Shown here: positions 43,936 through 56,096 of the stretch, piece after piece
How the letters are laid out: each line of letters starts with the position of its first letter
Numbering within the stretch: position 1 is the stretch's first letter
Assembly (NCBI RefSeq): GCF_010183535.1
Contig: NC_071330.1
Coordinates: forward strand, 7,793,717-7,857,716
Source of the DNA: Caenorhabditis remanei
Lineage: Eukaryota; Nematoda; Chromadorea; Rhabditida; Rhabditidae
Direction: 5' to 3'
Length of the DNA stretch: 64,000 bases
Translations under genes and position numbers: made by a program
The notes under the pieces: generated by a model
What the model saw: the letters and a program-made list of their open reading frames with translations, nothing else
Database searches by the model: none
Told to the model about the DNA's origin: nothing

Positions 43936-44886
43936 TTAAACAGAGATTACATCAATCATTGAATGAAATTCTGGCATCAACTTCTCGAAGGGGATTCCAG
44001 CGATCATAACAGTTTCCTTATTCTCTTGTTTCTCTTCTTTATGATGACTGGTACGGTGAACATTCAATGTTCTGAGTTGACAGAATCCTCTTCCACAGAT
44101 TTCACATTTATGTGGTTTCTCTTTTGCGTGAATGTACTTGTGATCACGTAAATGATCTTGGCGACGGAATGCTTTCTGACAAGTATCACATTGATACGGA
44201 CGTTCGTCGGTATGAGTTCTTTCGTGGATCAGAAGATTGTACGATTTTGTGAATTTCCGATTACAGTACTTGCAAATGAAATCTTTCTTTTGACGTTTAC
44301 GTGGTCCGTGATTTGTACGATGAGTTGGATCGAGGTACCTGAAAGTTGAGAATCCATAAAATGATGCTAGAGAGGGAATTTCTAAAAAGACAGTCCAACA
44401 ATTAATGAAGAACATCGAGAATTTTGTTGTGAATTGACGCTATGGGACAACTTGTGACAACGTATATTCTCAACCGTTACTGTAGGAGCTCTTTTATTTA
44501 TTTATTTATTATTTATTTATTTATGACAAAAAGTGCTTCAAAAATGTCTTTAATTCATACCATGGTGTTCCAAGTGGCGTTAAAAGCTGTGATTGAAGCT
44601 GATGTCGAAACATATTTTCAGTAGTCAGAGGAACTTGAATGGTGTTTGTTGCAGCGGTAATCGGAAGTGCTGGAGATGGAGAAGGACTCAAGTTCAGAGA
44701 GTTAAGCCATGCTTGAAGATCCTCTGATGGAGCGTTGACTTGCTCCAATTGTTGACTTTGCTGGCTCATGAAGTGATGGAGGAACAATTTCTGTTGTTGC
44801 GCCATTATCATATTGAATACATCTTCTGGTGATGGAACTACTTGTGACATTGTATTTCCAGGAAGTATTCCCATCGGAAGTGCCAT
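43936..44886 (-). CDS. odd-1: Odd-skipped-type zinc-finger transcription factor
   Basis: Exons 44561-44886 and 43936-44338 give 242 aa. The N-terminal half is Gln/Ser/Pro/Leu-rich. The C-terminal half has three C2H2 fingers preceded by [22 protein letters not shown]...HERTH, CDTC...HKYIH and CEIC...HRTSH, joined by [10 protein letters not shown] and HAKEKPHKC linkers. This is the Odd-skipped (OSR) arrangement. In C. elegans odd-1 and odd-2 act in gut development. Downstream of the fingers there is a short acidic/Lys-Glu tail ending MIDVISV. The 2.5-kb gene-free region upstream is a plausible regulatory region. Confidence 0.92.
44491..44524. repeat. TTTA microsatellite
   Basis: Tandem TATT/TTTA units (TTTATTTATTTATTATTTATTTATTTA) in the odd-1 intron. 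Confidence 0.8.
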
Positions 44887-47405
44887 TTCTGAATATAATT
44901 AGGTTATCAGTGAAATCTAATCAATGAGAAGGAAACGGTATGCAAAATAAAGGTCAACCATGCACACATAAATACGCATATTCAAATGATGGGACCTGAA
45001 AACGGACGAAGGTCGGAGAGCATACAGAGAGAAACCAGAGAAACGAGAAGATGATAAGGAAGAACTGATAAGCCAGAAAAGGAACCTGATCGTAGAAACA
45101 TAATGGAGAATTGAGATGCGGAGAGAGTTGGTAGGTGTAACACTGCGCCACCTGTTGACGATTTATTGAGAGTCGATGGGTCTAGAACGAGGAAAAAATG
45201 GTATGTAGTTTCAGTGTTTGATGCAACTGAACGATTATACAATAATGGATAGAGTTATGAAATTGACTGGGAGTTATTTCTGAATGTTTCACAATGAACA
45301 CATAACGGTCACGAGAAAAACCGTTCGCGATGAAGCTGCAGCGCTTCTAAAGCCACCGCATCTGCTGCCAAACTGCCAACCGGAGTACCGTATTTGGTTG
45401 ATTGACTCCGCCCCCTTTTCTCTTCTGTTCTTCCGTTTTATCATCCTTTCAACTCCTTTTATTCAAATAGACGATCGGCTCTTCTCATTCGTTCACAAGG
45501 AGATAAAATGGTGACTCTGTTCCATTAACAATGATAGTGGCGGCTCCCAAAAAGAGAGTCAATGATGATGTAGAAAAGAGGAATGGCGACCTGAACGGGG
45601 TGGTCATAAAATGGGAAAAAAGGGAAGAGAGAGAGAAAGAAAGTGCATGTATGACTAGACAGGTAACACTCTACTTTTTGAATTCAGTATCTGGTGAGGA
45701 AAGAGGTAGCAAAGAAGTGATAGTCACATGAGAAGAATAATGTTCAAAGCTACAGTATACCCATGCAAGAATCAGAAAAAAGAGCAGCTGATAGGTGCGA
45801 AGTTAAGAAGTTTTCATAACCTTCGTTCCATGAAGTTCAAAACTACAGTAACCCACATTTAAAGTTCCAAGAACTGAGTTAATATTCCTAGTAGTAATAC
45901 ACCTAATAATGACGTGAATGTCATGGTGACACACTCTCTTCGAAATGATAAAATTTAGAAACCAAACAGTCGAAATATGAAATATCAGTAGCCAGAAAGT
46001 AGCACAAATGCATCATCAACAACTTGCTATCAAAAAATGACGAAATAGTCTTTGTTTGCTTCTACCGTACCTGGAATACGGGAATTTATTCCCTTTTGAA
46101 TTGAAAATAAACAGAAGAATCGCGTGGAAATCAAATCCGATCAATTTTTCAATAAGATCAATAAGTGCTGATAACAGAACACAAGGATTCATATAATCCG
46201 CTTATCGAGATGACTTTTGTTCATCCAATTGCTGAAAATGGAAGCCACTCTCAAATGATCGGGAGCACACAACTCGAGACTGATAACAAATTGATCAACT
46301 GATAACCATTGATTGAAAAAGGAAGAAGTATTTTGAGTATATAAAATGAAGAGAGTTATATATATAATGGATTGAAATTATGGACACAAATGTGAAGTGA
46401 TGTAAGAAAAAGATATGAAAAGAGAGAACGAATTTGGGTAGTCCGTTCCCAAACTCATAAAAAAGGAGCGCACCTGCAGATCTCTGCGACTCTTGAATAG
46501 TACATACTCTATATGAAATGCCTAATCGGAAGGGGATTTTTATTATAACTTTTTTTCGAAATTGAAGACTATGGACAAGGGGAGTGAAGAAAAAAAAGAA
46601 ATGGAAGGAGAGCAGATGGCTGAAATACTACGGGTTACTGTAGTAGTAATAGGCTTGGTTTTTTCATGATTTGAATACTGTTCCCCACGAGAAGAGATCA
46701 CAGTTCATGTTCTGAGAGAAAGCATCGAAAAGTGATTGGTATCGGAAACGAGTCACACTTTCACAGAACCAAAGCATTTGAACATTTGGGAATCGTCTCT
46801 ACGAACTCTCTGGACTTAGTCCAGCAATTCACATTTGAACGTCAAGATATCTACTTCGAAACAGCATGACCGAGATTCAAGAAGATCCACGAGAGTTCAA
46901 ATAAAAATCGGTATTCTGGAAATCGTAGGCGGAATAGGATACTACGAACTAGGTGTGTCTGAAAGACCATTAACATATGTTTCCCGGAAAATACTAGTCG
47001 TTTATGCGCTCCAATCAGAACATTTTCCATCTTAAAATAATCGTTCGTGTCACGCAATCTTCTCTGCTTTTCTCTGGTTTCATTGTGACCTTTCTCCCGT
47101 TCCGCCACCACATTTCCAGACAAAAAAGTCGGTTTAATGTGTATGTGCCCGCAAACTTTTTTCTTTCCAGTAATAGTTGATAACATGCATCAACTGCTAT
47201 ACATGTGAATATTTCAAGTGTTGAGGTTAAAAAATCAAAGAAATCAAATTGGTAAACAGAGAATCTTGAACAGAGGGCAAAGTCCCTTTTTGGGTTTGTG
47301 ACCTTTCAGTTTTAGGGTGGAATCGAATAGGAGTATCTTGTTGAGGGAACTATGGAAATGTAGAGATTTCAAAACTGGCATTAGTATTCGTTTTTTAAAA
47401 TAATT
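44887..47405. other. 2.5-kb upstream region of odd-1
   Basis: No splice-consistent gene. It includes a CCGCCCCC string near 45408 and several ACTACAGTA words of the kind scattered through Caenorhabditis repeats. Open frames here are short and repetitive. Most likely odd-1 regulatory DNA. Confidence 0.4.
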
Positions 47406-47990
47406 TTATTTCCCATCTTGTCTAATGAGATCACACAAAATACAAATAATATCGATCGGGAAGTTGAATGGAAAAATAGGGACAAATGGTGCACGAGTCA
47501 TAGGTGTTTGGGAGAAATTAGGCGAAGGGCACAAGAAAGGATTGAATGTTGGAGAAGTCGATGGTATCGGATGAAGAGCAGATGAATAGTTTGGAAAGGG
47601 ACGTTTCGGTGGCGGACAAATTATAAAATGAATTGTCGTCAATGGGTGGTCAACTTATTTTCTCATATTTTGATTTACTGGATCCTGTAGCATGTGAGTT
47701 ATGTCGAGTCTTCAATTCAATCATTTGAGTTCTGAAAAAGTGAAGAAAAAAATTATGTCTGTCGGATAATGAAAAAACTAAAGAATACTCACCCGATAAG
47801 TGGTTACTGCAATATACTCAGAATGCGGAATCTCGATAGAAGAAATCAGTTGATTTTAAGACGAAGGAAGGAATGAATGGACGGATGGAACTTCTAAAAT
47901 TGTGAGAACTGGAATACGATTGTGCATCTGATGGAGGAAGATCTTGAAAATATAAAATGTTGAATACATCCATTCCCTGTGATAACTTTA
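47406..47990 (-). pseudogene. T-box-like remnant or very divergent T-box gene
   Basis: Three minus-strand pieces fit the C-terminal half of a T-box DNA-binding domain in the right order. FLHQMHNRIPVLTI (compare ILNSMHKY-type) is at about 47890-47935. IPHSEYIAVTTYR (compare FPETEFIAVTAYQ) is at 47803-47841. After an intron with GTGAGT/TTTTTCAG, MIELKTRHNSHAT (compare ITQLKI-NNPFA) starts at 47730. The first two pieces are in one frame but separated by a TAA. The third is out of phase with the only good splice pair. A Pro-rich frame ending at an overlapping TAA/AATAAA (47406) could be the C-terminus. A competing frame across 47840-47990 (MDVFNILYFQDLPPSDAQSY) is also open. I cannot build an intact gene, so decay is likelier than function. 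Confidence 0.4.
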
Positions 47991-48246
47991 TTTAAGAATC
48001 AATTGATCTATGAAAATATAGAATTGTTAATTTCCTAAATGTTTGATCCTTTTTGCATGGTTGTTATTCTGCAAATGCAGAAGTCACCGATTAAGTAATA
48101 GATGTACTGTGCTTTCAAATTGTAAATTTAAAAAAAAATTGTTTATTCAACGTAAAGAAGGATTTCAAAAGAAAAATAGAGGTATTTGAAACATGAAATA
48201 TTTGAAAGAAAGAATATTCGAGAAATATGAGTCACTTAAAAAGAAA

Positions 48247-49361
48247 TTAGGATTGTGGGAATGAATCTTTGACGAGTTGTCTCAATTTAAGGGTTGGTTG
48301 ATATAAATTAAATAGAGAGACAACTGTATCAAGATCAGTGATTGTATCTACCAAAACTGCGCTGATAGATATAAGTTCTGCGAAACGAGCTGGCACAGAC
48401 TGCTGATATTTCAATTCACAATATTGGAAAAGAGCAGAAGCATAAATTTTCTGGTATTGAGATATTATATTTTTTGCAGGCATTGAGTAGTCAGGATCAG
48501 CTGAAATATGAATTAAGTAGCTGCATTGGTGAGAAGAAAAAACTTACTCTGATCACAGAAAATAATAGAAACAAGAAGGAGAAGTTCTTCTTTAGTCACA
48601 CGATATTCGATGAATTTTGAAATGAGACGACATCGAATTTTATTGAGAAGGAGTTGGGAATATTGAGGAACATTCAAGATTTCTTCAGGGAATACATCTA
48701 CTTTCTCAGGAAATGTCATAAAACTGAGATTATTTGAATAGGAACGAACTGCAATGAAGTAGATAGCACACTTGAAATATGCATTCTTTATGAAAATCTT
48801 CAAATCTCTCGAAGTCAACAAATTGACCAAATCGAATCCTTTCATAAATTCAATTGTTGTATAAATTTCCATTAATACCCAATCATGCGAAGTGAATATC
48901 ACATGTTCATCCTTCTCTTTTATAGCTCCAGGACTCATTATTTGATCCAAATTCAAATCTTCCGTCATTTGATACTTGAAAAATGTCGAGTTTCGTTTAT
49001 TATCCAGTGCAATAAGACTGTCGATCAATGAGAGTTTTTCCCTATATTTCTTTATTGAATTTATCTGCATCCCTCCGTTTATACATGAATAAAATCGACA
49101 ATTTCTGCATTCTTGAATTCTTCTCGTACTACAATTACATGGTTCCAATGGAACTGACAGACGAAAAACTCTTCGGAAAACCATTTTACATTTGTTGCAA
49201 CTGTCAACCTGCAAAAATCGAAAAATTCACATTGCTAGATAATTTCAACGACAAAAGTAATTTGAAGTAAACAGAAGAAGACGTACCTGATAATTGAATT
49301 CAGTTGTCATATCTTTGCAGATAACACATGGTTTCCACACCTGTAGTCGACGAGACGGCAT
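48247..49361 (-). CDS. Divergent nuclear hormone receptor (supplementary type) A
   Basis: Exons 49287-49361, 48548-49208 and 48247-48500 give 329 aa. The ATG follows TTCAG. The first zinc finger is CVICKDMTTEFNYQVDSCNKC followed by KMVFRR. The second is CNCSTRRIQECRNCRFYSC, compressed compared with normal receptors. The ligand-domain core is SHDWVLMEIYTTIEFMKGFD; the last exon is a helical C-terminus (ALFQYCELKYQQSVPARFAE). It belongs to the large nematode expansion derived from HNF4. It is the nearest relative here of receptors B and C, with matching exon boundaries, so the three probably arose by local duplication. Ligand and targets unknown. Confidence 0.82.
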
Positions 49362-50335
49362 TTCTGAACATGTGATAAAAATCGATCGTGTTTGTGTTAA
49401 AATGAAACGATATATAAATGAAAAAAATGAAGAGGAAAATATCAGAAAGTAGCGTAAAACCTCTATTAGTGGCGCCCCCATAGCAAGAGTTTAGAGCACA
49501 ATATCTCAACTGCCTCGAGAGCTGTCAAATGTTTCCAACTGAAGAAATATTTTATAAATATTTAGATATATCTTGTCTGTTGGCAACTTTTTGATATCTC
49601 TTTTGAGAAAAAAGATATACCGCGTTAAATAGGATTTTCTGAGGGCACCTCTTTTAGATGGTTTACGGTATGATCATTAAAGATTATGACAGTAGGAAAT
49701 TGGTGAAAACCATTAATAAAAAATTCAGAGTCAGATGAATAAATCTCACTACTTTTCGAAGCTTCAGTCAGTGGTCTTTTAAATTATTTCGAAAATGTTT
49801 TGTTTTGATCTCAATGAATTCTGGTGGTTCTGTTGTGCTGAGTAGGAGGAGATATCTCGAAAAGCACTGAGAGTGCGGGATGACGATTAGAGAGCACGAG
49901 AAAGAAGTTTGATCTTGTCAGAGATTATTCAGTTTGATCATACGAAGACGTCGTTTCTGATTTGGAGTGAATGCACCTTTAATAGAATAATATTAAGCCG
50001 GAAGAAAGAATCTAGTGGGAGAGAATTCTTCCGATCAGAAATCAATAGAAGACTTCCAACGTGACAACAGCAGGTGAAAAAATGAGCGTATGACTCAAAA
50101 AGTGCCAGAACTCTTTAAATTATCTTTTTTTTGTTTTATTTCAATCGTAGACTACAAAGTTCAATGTAGTATATATGTTTATTCGTGAAATCGAATGCCA
50201 GTGACAAAATTCTATCAAAAGAAATAGGTGCAGTTGAAAGTATTAATATCGAATAAAAAAAATTAGATCAGAAAAAAGTTTTTGAACATTCAATGCGAAG
50301 AAAATGAGATGAAAAAGAAGAGAAATGGATTAGGA
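49362..50335. other. Intergenic region between receptors A and B
   Basis: No gene seen. AT-rich with a short purine-rich block near 49850-50050. Confidence 0.4.
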
Positions 50336-51471
50336 TTAGAAAAAGTCATCGACTAGTTTGTTTAGCTTAACTCCAGATTCAACGAATTGGAAAAGTGAAT
50401 GAGTCTTTCCGAGATCTCCCATGGTATCTATCAAAACCAAAATGTCGGTTTGGCCGGTTTGGCCAATAGGTTTGGCCAATAAGTCGGTTTGGCCAATAAT
50501 TCAACTTGTAGTTTTTCCGACAATAATCCATCAACACTACTTGATGAAAATTGTAATATGTTCGTATGAGATTCATCCCTTTCGTCGTCAAGTTTGGGTT
50601 AGCTGAAAGAAAAATAATAATTTTATTGCAACCAAAATAACTAACTTGAACCATCATCACTATTTGGCTCCATAATAATATTTGGATCGCAGGAGATGAG
50701 AACAGAAAGAAGAAGAAATTCTTCTTTTGTAACTCGGAATTCAATGAACTTTGAAATTAAAAGACAACGAATTCGTTTGAATAATTTGTCATGACGTTGC
50801 TGAATATCAACAGACTCTTCAGGAAAAACATCTTTGTTTCCAGGGAAGATCATCGAGTCTCTGTTCGACTGAAACGATGCCATTGCCATGAAAAATATGG
50901 TTGTCTTGAAGTAAGTCTTTTTAATGAATGCTGTAGTCTCCTCTGGATTCAAAAACTTCACAAAATGAAATCCTTTCATGAATTCAATAGTGGTTATATT
51001 TTGAAGTGAAGCCCATTGATGAGAAGTCAAATTGTGATCACTCGGAGATCTTTCTGTGAATTCGATAGTTCCTCTGTTCATTATTTCCTCCAAACTCAGA
51101 TCTTCTGTTGGTTGCGAATTCGTAAAATTGAACAGCCTGCGCTCGTTCCAATCCATCAAATTTTTGAAAAGTTTTTCAAGTTTTTCGTCGAAAATGTTTA
51201 ATCCAATTTCCGCGCATTTAGCCAGTCGACCTTCTCTACACGTTCCCGAAGGAGAACATTCCCCTGTACAATTGCAAACAATAGGGGTAGTTGCTTTTGT
51301 GATTCTTCGGGAAAACTGTTTGCATCTATTACACAGATTTTTCTGAAAACAACAGTTTTATGTTGTTTCTTTGAGATTAATATAACTTACGCGTCTGTAA
51401 AACATAATTACATTATCAGCAGTACCACATACTTCACAAGCGATCGCCATATTCCTATTTCTTTCAGCCAT
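50336..51471 (-). CDS. Divergent nuclear hormone receptor B, C-terminus shifted by a repeat
   Basis: Exons 51391-51471, 50646-51342 and 50379/50336-50602. Finger 1 is CEVCGTADNVIMFYRRKNLCNRC with KQFSRR. Finger 2 is strongly altered (CNCTGECSPSGTCREGRLAKC). The ligand-domain core (SHQWASLQNITTIEFMKGFH, LLISKFIEFRVTKEEFLLL) resembles receptor A. In the last exon the frame passes through GGTTTGGCC repeats (50444-50500), reads WPNRLIGQTYWPNRPNR, and stops at 50379. The expected receptor C-terminus (ILVLIDTMGDLGKTHSLFQF...VDDFF, stop at 50336) lies immediately after the repeats but in another frame. So the repeat expansion has probably replaced the C-terminal helices. The gene may be a recent pseudogene or encode a truncated receptor. 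I give the longer span. Confidence 0.7.
50444..50500. repeat. GGTTTGGCC short tandem repeat inside receptor B
   Basis: Four copies of GGTTTGGCC with AATA/AAGTC spacers inside the last exon of receptor B. They coincide with the point where the conserved C-terminal frame is lost. Confidence 0.75.
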
Positions 51472-51819
51472 TGGAAGGGAAATAATCAGAAAAAACAGAA
51501 GAATGAAAGAGGAGGAAGTGAAATAAGCTTTATTTATGTTTACTTCTAAACTGAATTTCGAAAAGAAGTATAATTTATTCCGTGATTATATCCGCCGTCC
51601 AGTCTACACTACTATCTCATTAGTAGTAACTTGGTTGTTTGATCTTCAGCCCAAACTCTGTTTTCAATGCTCAGTCATGTGAGAGTACAAGTATGCTCAA
51701 AAGTGACGAAAATGAACAAAATAGATCAGAAAAAATGAGTAGAACTCAGTAAAAACTTATCGAATTGGGAACTAAAGTGTTGGAAAAGATGGAAAAGAGG
51801 GAAGAGAATAGAAGAAATA

Positions 51820-52047
51820 TTAGTGAAGGACTGGTCTTATTGTTTTTTTGTCACCGCATATTTCATCAAGCTTTTGGGAAGAGATTATGTATATTATCAG
51901 TGATCTTTGACTATTTCTTCCGAATAATCTAATGTGGCTCATGTCTTGAAAACAATTCTGGCAACTTTTGAACCTGTTGTAAATCAAAATGTGAGTACAC
52001 TGGAAATTATGAATACATCTCATCAGACAACATTCCATTATGTTCAG
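51820..52047 (-). pseudogene. Possible nuclear-receptor zinc-finger fragment
   Basis: Minus-strand open frame with CLMRC, then YNRFKSCQNCFQD. The spacing recalls the first finger of the neighbouring receptors (SCNKCKMVF, LCNRCKQF), but there is no FFRR helix and no following ligand domain. A possible acceptor TTTACAACAG precedes FKSCQNC. Ends at 51820. Could be a decayed paralogue; equally it could be chance. Confidence 0.22.
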
Positions 52048-52079
52048 ATCTATGCACACGACTATTTATTCTCATAAGC

Positions 52080-53176
52080 ATTGTTTTCGAATGCTCTTGA
52101 AACTTGGGAGTTTTTTTATACTTCCTTTTATATCATTTGAAATAACATTTGGTTTTTAGGTTAAAACCGCATTTTCTCAACTGTACAATAATTCTTATAA
52201 TCTCGAACAACTCTATTGTCATCTTTTGATTGGAATTCAACGACTGATCTCTGTGAAAATAAGGAAGTTTTCTGGTTTTCAATGTGTTGAAGTTCACTGT
52301 GATTACTAAGCAGATTTCATTTTAAACATCAATTGATAGAAACACACAGAAATACATATTTGTTTTTGCTGTTGATCTCAATAAACTTCGATTTCGATCT
52401 CTTGATCTCAAAACGATCCGATTGGGTGGAAAACGGGAATTTTCAATCATACACATTGGAGAGAACATTCAATATGCACGTCAACTTTAACCCACTGCAG
52501 TCATTCGAATACTTTGTCGATCTTGTTCCTGATATTGATGCAGCAAGTAAATGGTTAACTCTCACCAACGCAGCAAGTACCTTACTACTTTATGGTACTT
52601 TCGCAAGCAACAAGCAACTGTCTAGGAATAACTCTACCAACAAGAAATGGTAAGCAGCTGATTTGGAAATCATTTGTGTTCATTTACCCACCAGGTTCCC
52701 CTTATAGCTTGCCAAAAAATTTTCCATGAGAAGTGAGCTGTTCAGTTACCTTATGAACTCCATGGCCCAATTTATATGATCTTGAGTTTTGCACATCAAT
52801 TGGAACATGATTTTCATAAAATATTGCGAAAATAATACTGAAAATGCCTGAAATGACTCTGAGATTTAAGGTTAAAAATTTATCCACTTAAGATTGAAAA
52901 TTTTTAATTCAATTTCATTCAATTTTTAGCAATTTATCGTACGTGGGTAAGTTCATTCTGTTTTTCTGTTTTTCCCTTTTTTGTAACTGCATTCAAAACA
53001 TTTCGTTAATCGGTCAAGAGTTGAGTCTAGCAATAGACGCATGAGTGAAAATAAGTCAACATTTATCTATAATCTTGCTTTTCTTGGAAATGCGATTACA
53101 ATTCAAGCAAAATCATATTGAGTTTGAACTTTCTGCATGACTAGTTTATTGAGGAAATAGTATACAAATACGAGGC
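52080..53176. other. Gene-poor interval between receptors B and C
   Basis: Contains a 106-codon plus-strand frame (52333-52653) beginning MIETHRNTYLFLLLISINFD. It has no recognisable family, splice signals or polyadenylation signal close by; I do not call it a gene. Otherwise AT-rich non-coding DNA. Confidence 0.35.
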
Positions 53177-54389
53177 TCAACAGTTCAGAAGCTCTGCACA
53201 CAATTTCTTGTATTTTTCAGTTGGTGGCCGAAAAGTGAACATAAAACACAATTGTCCAATATCTTCCATGTGCCTGTTGATTATGTGACATACTGATAGT
53301 AATTCATTGAATCTTGATGGTCCAAACTGTTGATAAGTGATAAGACAATACTGGAACAAAGCCGATGTATAGATTTTCTGTTGGATACTTATTATTGTTC
53401 GGCCATCATCTGATAGGTGATTGATTGCTGAAAATATATATTACTTCGAAACTCAAAAATAAGAAATTCAAACGCACCAGGATTACACAAAAGTACTGAA
53501 ATGAGCAACAGGAATTCTTCTTCTTTTATATTCAGTTCAATCAGTTTCCCGATTAATCTACTTTGAACTCTTGCAAGAAAATCAGAAGCACAATATGGAA
53601 TCAGTTGTTCTGGAACAATACTATCTCCATCTGGATACTGTAGAAATTCGGATTTCAGAGAATACGATCGAATCGCCTTGATAAGCGAAGCAGTTTTAAA
53701 GCAAGATGCTTTGAATATTACTAGTAAATCATCCGGATCTAGTAGCTGAGCAAATTCAAATTTACTCATGAATTCGATAGTTGTCAGTTGTTCCATGAAT
53801 CCCCAATCAGATTTCGAGAATACTTGATCAGTTGATTTTTTTGAAAATAGTGGAAATTTATTGATGACTTGAGATAAAGTTGGATCATCAGCACATTGAT
53901 AATTCAATAATTTATTGGATCTTTCGGCATTTCGTTTCGATAAACTGTTGATGAGATCTGACAGATTCACATATTGATTTGTGTTCAATTTCATTCCGAG
54001 ATGCAAACATTTTTGGAATCTGCATAGTTTACAGGCCAGAATAGAGTTGAGTTGGTCACAATTTCCATTGTTTTTACAGAATTTCTCAGATTTTCCGAGG
54101 ATTGCTCTTCGGAAGAACATCTTGCACGCATTACAAGATAGTACCTGAAATTTTTTTTGAATATTTTAAATATAATTTATATTGTTCTTCACGAATTTTC
54201 TGAGAAGAATAAAGTATTTGTCTGTATTATATAACAGAAAACTGAATTGATAAAGGGATTTCAAAAGTTCCAACTCAGGGTCAGATCAATTATTCCTTCA
54301 AGTCTCAAAATATTCAAACTTACGCCGTAATTGAATGCATTGCTAGGCCTTGAGCATACAGCACAGTTTGTTTCAGGCGGCGTATTCAT
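53177..54389 (-). CDS. Divergent nuclear hormone receptor C
   Basis: Exons 54324-54389, 53478-54144 and 53177-53427 give 327 aa. The DNA-binding domain is the most normal of the cluster: CAVCSRPSNAFNYGVLSCNACKMFFRR, then CKNNGNCDQ...ACKLCRFQKCLHLGM. The ligand domain contains SKSDWGFMEQLTTIEFMSKF and LIGKLIELNIKEEEFLLLIS. The last exon has SALFQYCLITYQQFGPSRFN and ends LCAELLNC. All splice sites are canonical and phases agree, so the gene looks intact. It is transcribed in the same direction as receptors A and B. Confidence 0.85.
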
Positions 54390-56096
54390 TTCGAACAAAC
54401 TGTTGAAATGATCTGACTCCAAAAGTCTTGGTACAAATCAGAATAAGATTCCAGTCGTCGTCGTGAAATATTGCACCAATGGCTTATCGAAGCAAAAAAA
54501 ATGAAGGGATTAGTTAAATATGACTTGTAAGGTGAATGACGACGAGGGGAGAAGACTAGACTCTTTATCTCGTAACATCACTAGAGAAATAGAAACCAAA
54601 AGCCCAGCTGCTTCATGTTTGATCATTCACAGCTTTCTAAGAACTGATTGTGTACTCGAAAATAATACGGGAAAGTTCGGCGTGGGAGATTTAATTTCTA
54701 TGTATGTAGTGGTTGTTGTGCTTAAAGAAAAATAATTTGATTGTCGGAGGATAGAAAATAGAGAAATCTGAAAGAGGTAGAGAGAGGTGGAAATTATGAC
54801 GACAAAATACAAAGTCAGTAGTGATTCCCTTGAAGAATCCAGAATGTTTGCAAAATAATCTCGTTGAGTTTGTGTTCTCCATTCTACAAACCTAAGCCAT
54901 ATATATCATGTGCTCTTGTTATCAAAAGATCTAAATTGTTCTGTTTCCCTATAGATCGTTTTATCGAAACTATTCTGACTAGTGTCGGTTAATGATCCAA
55001 AATATAATCTGCAAGTTGCATTGTAGACTACAACATGTTTTCAATTATTTGAGCAATTTCTTCAGTGCATGCTGTGTTCATTTCGAGGAAACCTCAAAAG
55101 AGCTCCCATTTTAATACAAAAATGAATTGAAACCATATATGAAATCGAATTGAATTGAATTTAATATTATGTCAACAAGTCATTCTCAGAACGAAATGTG
55201 ATCATTCTTTTTGCAAGTAAATCATGGGGGTTTCGAAAAAGTCAAACCAATGACTCAATCCACTTGCACCTTGTTTATGTGTCTGATTTCAGCAAACGTT
55301 TAAATATGATTTCATTCAAAGTAAAAGAGATTATTCATTCTGCTAGACATAAAGTCATGAGTTTTTTCTTCACTTTCCGTTGAACTTTTCATTGAACTTT
55401 ATTCCATGTCTAGAGCTTCGGTCAACCAAGTATAGGAAACATAACAAATTTTAATCATTATCAATACGAGATGAAACTTGAACCGAACACTTAAGATAGA
55501 ATATTATTATATCGTTGAAAATTTGGAAATAACCTCGTAAGATTAATGAAGAATTAATTTGTATCTACTTTGATGCCAGAATCCAGCCTCGATAAATGTG
55601 TTTTTTCTTGCTCTTTTCTGCCGGGTCGATTATCAGTCTCAGGCTCTATATGTACAACTTCTTACTTTATTTTTAGGTGAAATCTCTGGAAAACTGGTAC
55701 AGAAATCTAGCCAATGAAATAATATATTCCATCTCATACATACCAATTAATTAACTATTATTGGTTACCAACCTTCAATTTATCTTTCATCCATTTTTTC
55801 ACCTTATGATGCAACCTTCAGAAAGTCATCGCGTAACATCAAGAGGTCATCGATGCATGAATAGTGTGACTGAGCACAAAAAACTAATTATAACATGAAA
55901 ATATCTCAATAACATCTACATAAAACCAGACAATAAACATCAGTGTCTCCCCAGTGAAGACATTTTGCGTACGTGATTTCTTTGAACTCGAAGAAAGATT
56001 ATACTCTCTGAATTACATAATTCTATCTCATTTGATCTCCTGTCTTCTTATTCATTTCGTGTTTTTTCTCTCCCATATCCAGCTACTAACTATATC
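54390..56096. other. 1.7-kb intergenic region between receptors C and D
   Basis: Lies between divergently transcribed receptors and would hold both promoters. No coding sequence recognised. Confidence 0.4.

Noticed and set aside
52333..52653. 106-codon plus-strand frame with hydrophobic start
   Set aside because: Could mimic a signal peptide, but no polyadenylation signal, splice sites or known family; left as unsupported.
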